A DNA stretch of 64,000 bases from Parafrankia sp. EUN1f (GCF_000177675.1 NZ_ADGX01000009.1:36525-100524), one strand, 5' to 3'. Counted from the first letter of the stretch, positions 1 to 8,934 are shown. Numbers and translations are program-made. Notes: a model not told the origin generated them from the sequence alone.

Positions 1-1
1 C

Positions 2-385
2 GCACGGCTCGGCGCATACACCCAGCGGGCCAGCCGCCTGCTCGCCGAAGGCGACGTCCTGCTGACACCGACCGTCGCGAGGCCGTCGGTCCCGCACGGC
101 TGGGTCACCAGCCCCGCACATCCGGCGGACGTCTTCCGACGCGCGGCGCACTTCGCGCCGTTCGCCGCGTTCGCCAACCTCGCGGGCCTGTGCGCGGTCT
201 CGCTGCCGCTGGGCGCAGCGGGTGCAGCGGGTGCACCCGGTGCACCGGGTGTCGGTGGACCCGTTCCGGTCGGGGTCCAGCTCATGGCACGGCCGCGAGA
301 CCTGGCGGGCCTGCTCGGGCTGGCCCTGCGGCTGGAACGGCTCGCCCCCTGGGCGGACCGGGTGCCGCCCGTCTGGGTCGGCTGA
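2..385 (+). CDS. Amidase-family protein, C-terminal part (cut by window edge)
   Basis: The open frame enters from the left edge and ends at TGA 383-385, giving 127 residues. It contains a stretch typical of the C-terminus of amidase-signature enzymes: a DVLLTPTVA segment, then FAPFAAFANLAGLCAVSLPLG, then PVGVQLMARP. Family members hydrolyse amides using a Ser-cisSer-Lys triad, but that triad lies upstream of the window and cannot be checked. A short Gly/Ala/Pro repeat interrupts the C-terminal domain. The stop lies 43 nt before the next gene, so the two may be cotranscribed. The substrate cannot be told from this fragment. Confidence 0.75.
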   Translation, partial: ARLGAYTQRASRLLAEGDVLLTPTVARPSVPHGWVTSPAHPADVFRRAAHFAPFAAFANLAGLCAVSLPLGAAGAAGAPGAPGVGGPVPVGVQLMARPRDLAGLLGLALRLERLAPWADRVPPVWVG

Positions 386-428
386 CCAGGCACCGTCATA
401 CCCGAGCCGCCACACAGGAGCGCTCCCC

Positions 429-1802
429 TTGACAACCTCCGAAACGCTCAGGCCGATCTCGGCGCCTGCCAGCCCCCGCTTCTACAACGCCGCATCGCTC
501 GACGGCCTGCTCGAGCGGGCCGGCCTCGCCGGGCCCGACCGCCTGATGGCCCGCGCCGTCGCGGCTGTGCTGCCGTTCCGCGTCAACGACTACGTGGTCG
601 ACGCGCTCATCGACTGGGATGCGGCCCCCGACGACCCGATCTACCGGCTGGTCTTCCCGCAGCCGGACATGCTGCCCGCCGAACAGGTGGCGCCGATCGC
701 CCAGCTCCTGGCGCGCGGCGCGCCCACGCGTGAGGTTCAGGCCGCCGCGGCGGCGGTGCGTGCGGCGCTCAATCCGCATCCGGCGGGCCAGCGGGAGCTC
801 AACGTCCCGGAGCTCGCCGGCACCCGCCTGGACGGGCTCCAGCACAAGTATCCCGAGACCGTCCTGTACTTCCCCGCCCACGGGCAGACCTGCCACGCGT
901 ACTGCACCTACTGTTTCCGGTGGGCGCAGTTCGTCCAGGAGCCGCACCTGCGGATGGCCTCGCGCAACGTCGACGACCTCGTGACGTACGTGCGTGCGCA
1001 TCCCGAGGTCACCGACGTCCTGATCACCGGTGGTGACCCGATGGTGATGTCGGCCGAGATGCTGGCGCGGTGCGTTCTGCCGCTGCTCGACGAACCCGGG
1101 CTCGGGCATCTGCAGTCGATCCGCATCGGCACGAAGTCGTTGTCGTACTGGCCCGCGCGGTTCGTCACGGATCCGGGGGCCGACGACACCCTGCGGCTGT
1201 TCGAACGAGTGGTGGCCAGCGGGCGCAGCCTCGCCCTGATGGCCCACTACTCACACCCGCGTGAGCTGGAGACCGACGTCGCCGAGCACGCGGTGCGCCG
1301 GGTGCTCTCGACCGGGGCGGTGATCCGGACCCAGGGCCCGGTCATCCGCTCCGTGAACGACGACGCCGGGGCCTGGGCGGCCATGTGGCAGCGCCAGGTG
1401 CGGCTCGGCATGGTTCCGTACTACATGTTCGTGGAGCGTGACACCGGGCCGCGCGGCTACTTCGAGGTCGCGCTGCTGCGCGCCTACGAGATCTTCAGCG
1501 CCGCCTACCGCTCCGTGTCCGGTCTGGCACGCACCGTCCGTGGGCCGGTGATGTCCGCCACGCCGGGAAAGGTCGTGGTCGACGGTGTTCACACCGTGGG
1601 TGCGGAGAAGTACATCGCGCTGAGATTCCTGCAATGCCGTGATCCGGAGCTGGTGAACCGGCCGTTTCTGGCCCGGTATGATCCGCGGGCGTGCTGGTGG
1701 GACGACCTGCGCCCGCCGGTTGGCGCGGCGCCCGGAGTGCCCTGGTCCTCCTGGGGTGTGGACCACGGCCCGGATATTCCCCTGGCGCGGGAAGAAAACT
1801 GA
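429..1802 (+). CDS. KamA-family radical SAM protein (lysine 2,3-aminomutase-like)
   Basis: This 457-aa protein has the radical-SAM cluster motif CHAYCTYC (Cys155, Cys159, Cys162), which binds a 4Fe-4S cluster and S-adenosylmethionine, followed by a TGGDP strand near residue 200 typical of the KamA group. KamA-family enzymes move an alpha-amino group to the beta position using pyridoxal phosphate, with lysine, glutamate or arginine as substrates. I chose TTG 429 because AGGAG lies 8 nt upstream. An in-frame ATG at 222 would run back through the amidase gene. The position just before murL-murD2 is notable, but a functional link is only a guess. The exact amino-acid substrate is unknown. Confidence 0.8.
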   Translation: MTTSETLRPISAPASPRFYNAASLDGLLERAGLAGPDRLMARAVAAVLPFRVNDYVVDALIDWDAAPDDPIYRLVFPQPDMLPAEQVAPIAQLLARGAPTREVQAAAAAVRAALNPHPAGQRELNVPELAGTRLDGLQHKYPETVLYFPAHGQTCHAYCTYCFRWAQFVQEPHLRMASRNVDDLVTYVRAHPEVTDVLITGGDPMVMSAEMLARCVLPLLDEPGLGHLQSIRIGTKSLSYWPARFVTDPGADDTLRLFERVVASGRSLALMAHYSHPRELETDVAEHAVRRVLSTGAVIRTQGPVIRSVNDDAGAWAAMWQRQVRLGMVPYYMFVERDTGPRGYFEVALLRAYEIFSAAYRSVSGLARTVRGPVMSATPGKVVVDGVHTVGAEKYIALRFLQCRDPELVNRPFLARYDPRACWWDDLRPPVGAAPGVPWSSWGVDHGPDIPLAREEN

Positions 1803-1937
1803 CCGCGGGTCCGGCCGGCTCGGGTGCGCTCCGTGCTCACTGTGGCTCACTGGTAGGATTGGCCTCCAGTGCTGGCACGGTGATGAGTTGCATGATGATA
1901 AGTTGCACGGTCGAGCGCGGGAGGAAATTCGAGCACG

Positions 1938-3362
1938 ATGTTCGATCCGGCTGGATTCAGCGAATTCTCCTATGAGGGCTATTCCTTCGATTCGACCGGG
2001 GAGACCTTTCGCGCGTTCTACTCACTGCTGGGGCGGGCTGGGAGCATCGAGTTCGTCGAGACGATCCGCCTCCCGAACGGGAACCAGGGTCGGCCCGCTG
2101 GAGTGCCGTCGGCGCGGACGGCCCGGCTGCTGGCACTGGCGAGTGGCCTGAGCTACTACAAGGCGGCCGCTCCCGGCACGGTCCGGGTGGGGTTCGGTCT
2201 CACCGACGGAGAGCACACGTTCCTGTCGGAGCTGATCAGGAACGGGCTCGGCGAATTCGCGTTCCGTAACCAGCTGCCCGGCGCCCTCACGCCCCAGATC
2301 ACGGGCAAGCGCCTGGACGAGGTCCCCGACGAGATCACGGGCGCGGGCGGCGGCGGAGCTGCTGGCGGCGGTAACGGAGCTGGCGGCGGTGCGGTGGCCG
2401 CGGCACCGGCCGCGCCGCTTGTTCCGGTCGGCGGCGGCAAGGACTCCGTGGTCACGATCGAGTCGCTGAAGGCCGCGGGCTTCGGCCCGGTGCTCTTCTC
2501 CGTCAACGCGTTCGCGCCGATCACCCGCTGCGCGCGGGTCAGCGGGCAGCCACTGGTCTCCGCCCAGAGGTCGATCGACCCCGCCCTGCTCGAGGCCAAC
2601 CGGCAGGGGGCTCACAACGGCCATGTGCCCGTCACCGCGGTCGTCAGCCTGATCGCCCTGATGGCGGCGGAGCGCCTGGGTCTCGGTCCGGTGGTCATGT
2701 CCAACGAGCGGTCGGCGGAATACGGAAACCTCTCCTGGAACGGCCACACCATCAATCATCAGTGGTCGAAGAGCATTCATTTCGAGGCATTGCTCCGCTC
2801 GGCGCTGGAGAGTTCCGGGGGAGCTGCTTCCGGAGGAACCGGTGCCGACGCGTACTTCTCGCTGCTTCGCCCGCTCTCGGAGCTGGAGATCGCCCGCCGG
2901 TTCGCCGGGTTGCCGGCCTATTTCGAGGCTTTCACCAGCTGTAACCGCAGCTTCCGGATCGACGAGTCCGAACGGGCGTCGTCCTGGTGCCGTGAATGCC
3001 CGAAGTGCCAGTTCGTCTTCCTGGTGCTCGCCCCCTTCATGTCGACCGGGCGGCTGACGGAGATCTTCGGGGGAAACATGCTCGACGACCCGGCGAACCT
3101 CGACGGCTACCTGGAGATCCTGGGTCTTCGCGGGCACAAGCCCTTCGAATGCGTCGGCGAGTACGACGAGGCGCTGGTCGCCCTGGCCCTGCTGGGGCGC
3201 GATTCCGGGTGGGCCCGGGCCCGGCTGGTGGGGCCGCTCACTGACGAGATGAACGCCCAGGGCCAGGCCCCGGCCCCGGGGCTCGACGCTGCGTTGCTCG
3301 AGCCTTCGGCCACCCACTTCATCCCGCAGCCCTTCCGCGAGGCACTCGATGCGCTTGGCTGA
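1938..3362 (+). CDS. murL: UDP-MurNAc-L-Ala-L-Glu epimerase MurL
   Basis: MurL inverts the terminal L-Glu of UDP-MurNAc-L-Ala-L-Glu to D-Glu, replacing the usual free D-Glu supply from glutamate racemase. The 474-aa protein carries a PP-loop-like GGGKDS around residues 165-170, consistent with ATP-dependent activation of the carboxylate, and a C-terminal Cys cluster (SCNRSF, then CRECPKCQF). A Gly/Ala-rich low-complexity insertion lies at about residues 134-160, just before the PP-loop. ATG 1938 follows a GGGAGGAA element. The end overlaps the murD2 start by 14 nt, so the pair is translationally coupled, as expected for consecutive steps. The assignment rests on motif recognition plus the diagnostic murL-murD2 pairing. 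Confidence 0.88.
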   Translation: MFDPAGFSEFSYEGYSFDSTGETFRAFYSLLGRAGSIEFVETIRLPNGNQGRPAGVPSARTARLLALASGLSYYKAAAPGTVRVGFGLTDGEHTFLSELIRNGLGEFAFRNQLPGALTPQITGKRLDEVPDEITGAGGGGAAGGGNGAGGGAVAAAPAAPLVPVGGGKDSVVTIESLKAAGFGPVLFSVNAFAPITRCARVSGQPLVSAQRSIDPALLEANRQGAHNGHVPVTAVVSLIALMAAERLGLGPVVMSNERSAEYGNLSWNGHTINHQWSKSIHFEALLRSALESSGGAASGGTGADAYFSLLRPLSELEIARRFAGLPAYFEAFTSCNRSFRIDESERASSWCRECPKCQFVFLVLAPFMSTGRLTEIFGGNMLDDPANLDGYLEILGLRGHKPFECVGEYDEALVALALLGRDSGWARARLVGPLTDEMNAQGQAPAPGLDAALLEPSATHFIPQPFREALDALG

Positions 3363-4749
3363 GATCGCCACCAGGCGCGTCGGGATCTGGGGTCTCGGCC
3401 TGGAGGGGCGCGCCGTCCTCGGCGCCGTCGCGGCCTCGCCCGCCGGGGTGGTCGTCGTGGATGAGCGGGAGGCGTCCGCGCACGTGGCCGAGACTCTCCC
3501 CGGGGTCGAGTACGACTGGGGCGCCGGCAGCCTGGAGCGGCTGCTCGACTGCGACCTCGTCGTGGTGAGCCCGGGGATACCGAGGACCCACCCGTTCCTG
3601 GAGACGCTGCGGGCGAAGGAGATCCACCTGACCTCGGGCTCCGCGGTCTGGCTCGAGTCCGAGGCCGAGCGGGCCGTCGGGGTCACCGGCACCAAGGGCA
3701 AGAGCACCACGGCGTCCCTCATCCACGCCATCCTGAACCAGCCGACCGGCACCGGCACCGACGCCGACGCCGGCACCGGCACCGACGCGGGCGCGGGCGC
3801 CGTGCTCGCCGGGAACATCGGCCTGCCGCTGCTGGCCGTGCCGCCGGGCCCGGCCGCGGTGGTCGCGGAGCTGTCGAGCTACCAGTGCTTCTGGATCACC
3901 CGGTCGCCACGGGTGGCCGTCGTCACCAACCTCTACGAGGAGCACCTTCCCTGGCACGGCTCACTGGAGCGGTACTGGCAGGACAAGGCGCGGATCGCGG
4001 TGCACGGCGCCGCGGCGCTGGTCTGCGACGAGCCGACCCTGGCGAAGCTGCTCTCGGTCGAGCCGCGGGTCCGCGGGCTGCCCACCCTGTTGGCCGCCAC
4101 GTCCGGCGAGGACATCGTGGACCGCGACGGCACCCGCCTGCTGACGGTGCGCGAGCTGCCGCCGCACCTGCGGGCCGGCCATCTGGTCTCCAGCGTGCGA
4201 CTGGCGGTGCTGGCCGCCGGCGCGGCCCTCGAAACGCCGCTGTCGCCGGACGCCGTGCGCCGAGGCCTCGCCGGGCATGCGCCCCTCCCACACCGGCTGG
4301 AGACGATCAGCCACGGCGGCGGGCTCGTCTGGGTTGACGACACGTTGTCCACCACGGCGAACAGTGTCATCGCCGCGGTCGAGGCGTTCGACGCCGAGCA
4401 CACGGTCCTCATCGTCGGCGGCCAGGACCGCGGCATCTCCTACCAGCCGCTCAACGACTTCCTGCTGGGCAGCCCCCGCAGGGTGGACGTCATCGCGATC
4501 CCGTCGAACGGTCCCGCGGTGGTCGCGGAGTTCGGCGAGCGCCACCCGGATCGGGTCCACCCCGCCGCCGGGCTGCGGGAAGCGGTAGCCCTGGCGGCCC
4601 GCCTGGGTTCGCCGGGCTGCCACGTGATTCTCTCGCCGGGCGCGCCGAGCTACGACCGGTACGCGAACTACGCCGAGAAGTCCGCGGAGTTCCACGACGC
4701 GGTGACCCGGCTCTACCCCCCGACCCCCCAGATCGCCCAGATCGCCTGA
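3349..4749 (+). CDS. murD2: UDP-MurNAc-L-alanine--L-glutamate ligase MurD2
   Basis: This Mur ligase adds L-Glu (rather than D-Glu, as in ordinary MurD) to UDP-MurNAc-L-Ala in the cytoplasm. MurL then epimerises the product. In 466 residues the protein shows an N-terminal Rossmann-like nucleotide-binding part (VGIWGLGLEGRA), the Mur ligase P-loop GTKGKST at about 114-120, the central-domain ELSSYQ motif and a C-terminal domain with VDDTLSTT. A Thr/Gly/Asp/Ala-rich repeat (about residues 132-150) is inserted after the P-loop. The start overlaps murL. The L-Glu specificity is inferred from linkage to murL; sequence alone would also allow ordinary MurD. Confidence 0.86.
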   Translation: MRLAEIATRRVGIWGLGLEGRAVLGAVAASPAGVVVVDEREASAHVAETLPGVEYDWGAGSLERLLDCDLVVVSPGIPRTHPFLETLRAKEIHLTSGSAVWLESEAERAVGVTGTKGKSTTASLIHAILNQPTGTGTDADAGTGTDAGAGAVLAGNIGLPLLAVPPGPAAVVAELSSYQCFWITRSPRVAVVTNLYEEHLPWHGSLERYWQDKARIAVHGAAALVCDEPTLAKLLSVEPRVRGLPTLLAATSGEDIVDRDGTRLLTVRELPPHLRAGHLVSSVRLAVLAAGAALETPLSPDAVRRGLAGHAPLPHRLETISHGGGLVWVDDTLSTTANSVIAAVEAFDAEHTVLIVGGQDRGISYQPLNDFLLGSPRRVDVIAIPSNGPAVVAEFGERHPDRVHPAAGLREAVALAARLGSPGCHVILSPGAPSYDRYANYAEKSAEFHDAVTRLYPPTPQIAQIA

Positions 4750-4853
4750 CGGCCCGCGCTACCCGAGGGGTGGCCGTTGATGCCGAGCACCGAAAAGTAC
4801 TGGCGATTCAACCCTAATAGGGGCAAATAGCGCGCGGAGTCGCTTGACGGCTC

Positions 4854-4905
4854 GCAAGAAGTGAGGATGTCGGCTGTTGCCGCAGCCAATATCCTCACTT
4901 CTTGC
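4854..4905. repeat. Dispersed hairpin repeat, copy A
   Basis: This is a perfect 15-bp inverted repeat (GCAAGAAGTGAGGAT at 4854-4868 and its complement at 4891-4905), with an inner GGCTG/CAGCC stem around a small loop. It lies between the convergent murD2 and acyl-CoA dehydrogenase genes. Three related copies are at 24.71, 29.42 and 47.84 kb. It may act as a bidirectional terminator or be a REP-like mobile palindrome. Confidence 0.85.
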
Positions 4906-5044
4906 TCGGTGACAACGACGGCAGCGGCGGCAGCGGCGGAAGCCCGAAGCCCGAAGCCCGAAGCTCGGGATTCTGCGACGGCTGCTGGACGACGAACATC
5001 TCCAGCTCGTCGGACGGGCTGGGCCCCCGGCGGCGCGCCGAGCG

Positions 5045-6235
5045 CTAGTGCGGAGCTCCCGGCAGGTGCACCAGCGATGCCAGCAGGGCGCGATGGGCAC
5101 CCGGGGTGCCGAACGCGATCTGGTCGGCCTTGGCCTTCTTCAGATACAGGTGCGCCGGGTACTCCCAGGTCATGCCGATGCCGCCGTGCAGCTGCACCGC
5201 CTCCTCCGCGGCGACGACCGCGAGGTCGCCGCAGAACGCCGCCGCGACGCTGGTGGCCACGGCCAGATCCGGGTCGCCGGACGCCAGTGCCGCGGCGGCG
5301 TAGCGGGCGGCCGCGGCCGCGGACTCGACGCCGGCGTAGAGGTCGGCCAGCCGGTGCTTGAGTGCCTGGAAGCCACCGACCACCCGGCCGAACTGCCGGC
5401 GTGTCCTGAGGTACTTCACGGTCTCGTCCAGGCACCAGCTCGCCACGCCGAGCTGCTCGGAGGCGAGCAGGGCGGTGCCCGCGGTCAGCCCGGCGCGAAT
5501 CGCCCGCTCGGCGGCTCCGGGGTCGTCCGGGTCGTCGAGCACTGGTGTGGCCTCGACGTCGAGCAGGTGCACATCGGCGAGCTGGCGGGTCATGTCGAAC
5601 GAGACCACGGGCCGCCGATCCACCAGGGCCGCGTCGACGGCGTAGAGCGTGACGCGTCCGTCCCGGTAAGCCGGCACGAGCAGCAGGTCCGCCTCGAGCG
5701 CGCCGGCCACGGTGGTCACCGTGCCGGTGAGCGTGTGCGGCCCGACCACGTCGACAGCGGCCAGCCGAGCACCCGGCGCCTCCGCGCCCGACGCCTCCGC
5801 ACCCGGCGCCTCCGCGCCCGACGCCGCCGTGAACGGTGCCGCCGTGAACGGTACGACCAGCACAGCGGTCCGCTCACCGGCCGCGAGTGACGCCGTGAGC
5901 GTGGCCGCGAGATCGGAACCGGCCGCCAGCAGCACCGTCGTCGCGACGACCGCGCTGGTCAGGAAGGGGACCGGTGCCGCCGCGCGGCCGAGCTCCTCCA
6001 GCACGACGGCGGCTTCCCGGGCCGAGGCCCCGGCGCCGCCCCGGTCCTCGGGAACGAGCAGCCCCGCCAGGCCGAGATCGACAGCCAGGGCCTGCCACAG
6101 CGGGTCGACGAGCGTGCGGTCGCCGTCGTACACGGCGATGACCGCCGCCGGCGGGCAACGATCCGCGAGCAGGTCGCGCACGGTCGAGCGCAGGTCTTCC
6201 TCGACCTCGGAGTAGAGCAGATCGAGATCGGTCAC
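5045..6235 (-). CDS. Acyl-CoA dehydrogenase family protein (likely partner subunit)
   Basis: The 396-aa product has acyl-CoA dehydrogenase architecture: an N-terminal helical domain with GLAGLLVPEDRGGAG, a middle beta domain, and a C-terminal domain with QLHGGIGMTWEYPAHLYLKKA. It lacks the EGGTSEI-type C-terminal segment seen in the adjacent gene. Such pairs, one complete and one divergent, commonly form heterotetrameric FAD dehydrogenases in actinobacterial sterol and fatty-acid side-chain degradation. An Ala/Pro/Gly-rich repeat (EAPGAEASGAEAPGA) sits in the middle domain. Its start overlaps the end of the next upstream gene by 4 nt. The specific acyl-CoA is unknown. Confidence 0.85.
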   Translation of the reverse strand: MTDLDLLYSEVEEDLRSTVRDLLADRCPPAAVIAVYDGDRTLVDPLWQALAVDLGLAGLLVPEDRGGAGASAREAAVVLEELGRAAAPVPFLTSAVVATTVLLAAGSDLAATLTASLAAGERTAVLVVPFTAAPFTAASGAEAPGAEASGAEAPGARLAAVDVVGPHTLTGTVTTVAGALEADLLLVPAYRDGRVTLYAVDAALVDRRPVVSFDMTRQLADVHLLDVEATPVLDDPDDPGAAERAIRAGLTAGTALLASEQLGVASWCLDETVKYLRTRRQFGRVVGGFQALKHRLADLYAGVESAAAAARYAAAALASGDPDLAVATSVAAAFCGDLAVVAAEEAVQLHGGIGMTWEYPAHLYLKKAKADQIAFGTPGAHRALLASLVHLPGAPH

Positions 6236-7446
6236 CGGGCTGTGTCCTTCCAGGGAACGTCCTTGTCGACGCGTGGCTCACCGGGCAGGCCGAGCACCCG
6301 CTCGGCCAGGATGTTGCGCAGGATCTCCGAGGTGCCGCCCTCGATCGAGTTCCCCTTGGCACGCAGATACCGGTAGCCGGCGTCGCGGGCGGTGAACTCG
6401 ACCCGCTCCGGTCGGACCATCGTCCAGTCGGAGTAGCGCAGGCCTTCCTCTCCGAGCAGTTCGAGCTCGAGGCCGGACAGCTGCTGGTTGATGCGGGCGA
6501 AAGCCAGCTTGATGGCGGAGCCTTCCGGGCCGGGCTGCCCCTGGGCCAGCTTCTGCGCCAGCCGCCGACCGGTCAGCCGGGCGACCTCCGCCTCGACCCA
6601 GAGCTTCATCAGACGGTCGTGCAGCTCGGGTGTGCGCAGCTCGGGCCGTACCCGCCAGGTATCGGCGACGACTCCGATCATTCCGGCCTCGCGCACGGTC
6701 GCCTTGCCGCCGATCGAGACGCGCTCGTTGTTGAGCGTGCCGGTGGCCACCCGCCAGCCGTCCCCGACCGCCCCGAGCCGCTGGCTGTCAGGAATGCGGA
6801 CGTCGGTGAGGAACACCTCGTTGAACTCCGCCTCGCCGGTGATCTGCCGCAGCGGGCGCACGTCGACCCCCGGATCGTGCATGTCGCACAGGAAGTAGGT
6901 CAGCCCGCGGTGCTTGGGCAGGTCGATGTCGGTGCGGGCGACGAGGATCGCCAGGTCGGAGTGATGGGCACCCGACGTCCACACCTTCTGCCCGTTGACG
7001 ATCCAGGTGTCGCCGTCGCGCACGGCGCGGGTGGCGACGTTCGCGAGGTCCGAACCGGCGCCCGGCTCGCTGAACAGCTGGCACCAGATCTCCTCGCCGG
7101 TCCACAGCGGGCGCAGGTACCGCCGCTTCTGCTCCTCCGTCCCGAAGGCGGCGATCGTGGGCGCGGCCATGCCCAGCCCGATGCCGTTGGCGTGCGGTCG
7201 GTTGTCGGGCGCGCCGGCGGCGGCGAAGCTCGCGTCCACCTCGGACTGGTACGACTGCCCCAGCCCCAGGCCGCCGTGGCCGACGGGGAACGCGACCCAG
7301 GCCAGGCCGGCGTCGTACCGGCTGCGGAGGAACTCCAACCGGTCGGCGTCGGTGCGCACCCCCGCCGGGTCGTGGTCCGCGAGGAACGTCCGCACCCGCG
7401 TGCGCAGGTCCGCGTGGATCGCCTCTATCGCGTGCTCGTCAGCCAC
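6232..7446 (-). CDS. Acyl-CoA dehydrogenase
   Basis: This is a 404-aa FAD-dependent acyl-CoA dehydrogenase that introduces an alpha,beta double bond into an acyl-CoA thioester. Visible family signatures are LFSEPGAGSDLANV (FAD/substrate loop), IVNGQKVWTSGAHHSD, and the C-terminal SIEGGTSEILRNILAERVLG. It overlaps the downstream dehydrogenase by 4 nt and the upstream one by 8 nt, so all three are probably one transcription unit. It is the more canonical half of the likely heteromeric pair with the following gene. The substrate is not determinable from sequence alone. Confidence 0.9.
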   Translation of the reverse strand: MADEHAIEAIHADLRTRVRTFLADHDPAGVRTDADRLEFLRSRYDAGLAWVAFPVGHGGLGLGQSYQSEVDASFAAAGAPDNRPHANGIGLGMAAPTIAAFGTEEQKRRYLRPLWTGEEIWCQLFSEPGAGSDLANVATRAVRDGDTWIVNGQKVWTSGAHHSDLAILVARTDIDLPKHRGLTYFLCDMHDPGVDVRPLRQITGEAEFNEVFLTDVRIPDSQRLGAVGDGWRVATGTLNNERVSIGGKATVREAGMIGVVADTWRVRPELRTPELHDRLMKLWVEAEVARLTGRRLAQKLAQGQPGPEGSAIKLAFARINQQLSGLELELLGEEGLRYSDWTMVRPERVEFTARDAGYRYLRAKGNSIEGGTSEILRNILAERVLGLPGEPRVDKDVPWKDTAR

Positions 7447-8674
7447 GGCGGGCCTCCCGTGCCTTGGCCTGGCGGCGCAGCTCGGCCCGCGCCAGGGCGT
7501 TCTTGTGGACTTCGTCGGGGCCGTCGGCGAACCGCAGGGCTCGAATGCCGGCGTACTGGCGGGCGAGGGGGAAGTCCGGCGAGAGCCCGCCGGCGCCGTG
7601 GGCCTGGATGGCCTTGTCGAGGATCCACTGGACGGTCGCCGGCGTCGCGATCTTGATGGCCTGGATCTCGGTGTGGGCGCCCTTGTTGCCGACCGTGTCC
7701 ATCAGCCAGGCCGTCTTGAGCACGAGCAGGCGCAGCTGTTCGACCCGGACCCGGGACTCGGCGATCCAGTCCCTGATCACGCCCTGCTCCGAGAGCGGCC
7801 GGCCGAACGCGACCCGGCCCTCCACCCGCTCGCACATCAGCGCGATCGCCTTCTCCGCGACGCCGATGGAGCGCATGCAGTGGTGGATCCGGCCCGGGCC
7901 GAGGCGGGCCTGCGCGATCGCGAACCCCGACCCCTGGGCGCCGACCAGGTTCGCGGCGGGCACCCGGACGTCGTGGAAGGCCAGCTCGGCGTGGCCACCG
8001 TGATCGTGGTCGTCGTACCCGTAGACCTCCAGGCCACGCCTGATCTCCACGCCGGGGGTGTCGCGGGGGACGAGGATCATCGACTGCTGCCGGTGGCGGT
8101 CGCCGGAGGGGTCGGTCTTCCCCATGACGATGAAGATCCGCGCGTTGGGGTTCATCGCCCCGGTGATCCACCACTTGCGGCCGTTGACGACGTACTCGTC
8201 GCCGTCCCGGGTGATCCGGGTGGCGATGTTGGTCGCGTCGGAGGAGGCCACGTCGGGCTCGGTCATGGCGAAGGCGCTGCGGATCTCGCCGGCCAGCAGC
8301 GGCTCGAGCCACGCCCGCTTCTGTTCCGGCGTGCCGAAGTCGCGCAGGACCTCCATGTTGCCCGTGTCGGGGGCGGAGCAGTTGACCGCGGCCGGCGCGA
8401 GACGGCTGTGGCCGGTGATCTCGGCGAGCGGCGCGTACTGCAGGTTGGTCAGGCCGGCGCCGTCGCCGCCGGGCAGGAAGAGGTTCCACAGGCCACGCTT
8501 ACGCGCCTGCGCACGCAGATCCACGAGCGCCGGGACGGTGTCCCACGCCCACCGGTCCGGCTGCGCGGCGAGCTGGGAGTCGAAGTCCGCCTCCGCCGGC
8601 TCGACGCAGGTCTGCACGAAGTCGAGCAGGTCGGCGCGCAGATCCTCGGTGCGGGCGTCGAGCGAGAACTCCAT
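7439..8674 (-). CDS. Acyl-CoA dehydrogenase, first gene of the operon
   Basis: The 411-aa protein has AMTEPDVASSDATNI and VVNGRKWWITGAMNPNARI, typical of the long acyl-CoA dehydrogenase branch related to the ACAD10/11 dehydrogenase domain. The C-terminus has the FADGPDEVHKN motif instead of the EGGT motif. It is presumably an FAD enzyme oxidising a bulky or branched acyl-CoA, but the substrate is unknown. It leads a three-gene minus-strand operon, with a 14-bp TAAGCG palindrome 58 nt upstream of its ATG. It shares an 8-nt overlap with the following gene. Confidence 0.88.
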   Translation of the reverse strand: MEFSLDARTEDLRADLLDFVQTCVEPAEADFDSQLAAQPDRWAWDTVPALVDLRAQARKRGLWNLFLPGGDGAGLTNLQYAPLAEITGHSRLAPAAVNCSAPDTGNMEVLRDFGTPEQKRAWLEPLLAGEIRSAFAMTEPDVASSDATNIATRITRDGDEYVVNGRKWWITGAMNPNARIFIVMGKTDPSGDRHRQQSMILVPRDTPGVEIRRGLEVYGYDDHDHGGHAELAFHDVRVPAANLVGAQGSGFAIAQARLGPGRIHHCMRSIGVAEKAIALMCERVEGRVAFGRPLSEQGVIRDWIAESRVRVEQLRLLVLKTAWLMDTVGNKGAHTEIQAIKIATPATVQWILDKAIQAHGAGGLSPDFPLARQYAGIRALRFADGPDEVHKNALARAELRRQAKAREARRG

Positions 8675-8731
8675 CGGCCCCTCCAGAGACTGGTCGGTGG
8701 GATGCCGTCGCCGTCCGGCACGGCGGCTGAC

Positions 8732-8745
8732 TAAGCGACCGCTTA
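8732..8745. promoter_or_regulatory. TAAGCG-AC-CGCTTA operator upstream of acyl-CoA dehydrogenase operon
   Basis: This is a perfect palindrome with 6-bp arms and a 2-nt centre, lying in the 5' region of the minus-strand dehydrogenase operon. TetR-family regulators of acyl-CoA metabolism in actinobacteria often bind AAGCG-type palindromes. The cognate regulator is not obvious; the TetR at 9466-10107 is a candidate. Confidence 0.5.
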
Positions 8746-8934
8746 TTTCTGGCTGTCAGCCTGCCGTCAGCTTCCCGCAGTGTCAACCACTGCCGTGGCT
8801 ACGAGCCCCTGTGAGCCCACGACCAGGAACGTCGCGCCGATGGTCCGCGGATCCGCGGTGAACGCCGAGCCGACGCCTTTGGAGGCGCCGGCGCCCGGCG
8901 CCCGGCGACCACGACCGGTAACCACGGGTGAGGG

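Noticed and set aside
1840..1937. Promoter boxes before murL
   Set aside because: TAGGAT at 1854-1859 resembles a -10 box, but no acceptable -35 lies at 16-18 nt, so I do not call a promoter.
2022..3818. 598-aa open frame on the minus strand
   Set aside because: It is antisense to murL and murD2, has Arg/Pro-rich composition with no motif, and both plus-strand genes have clear family signatures and ribosome sites.
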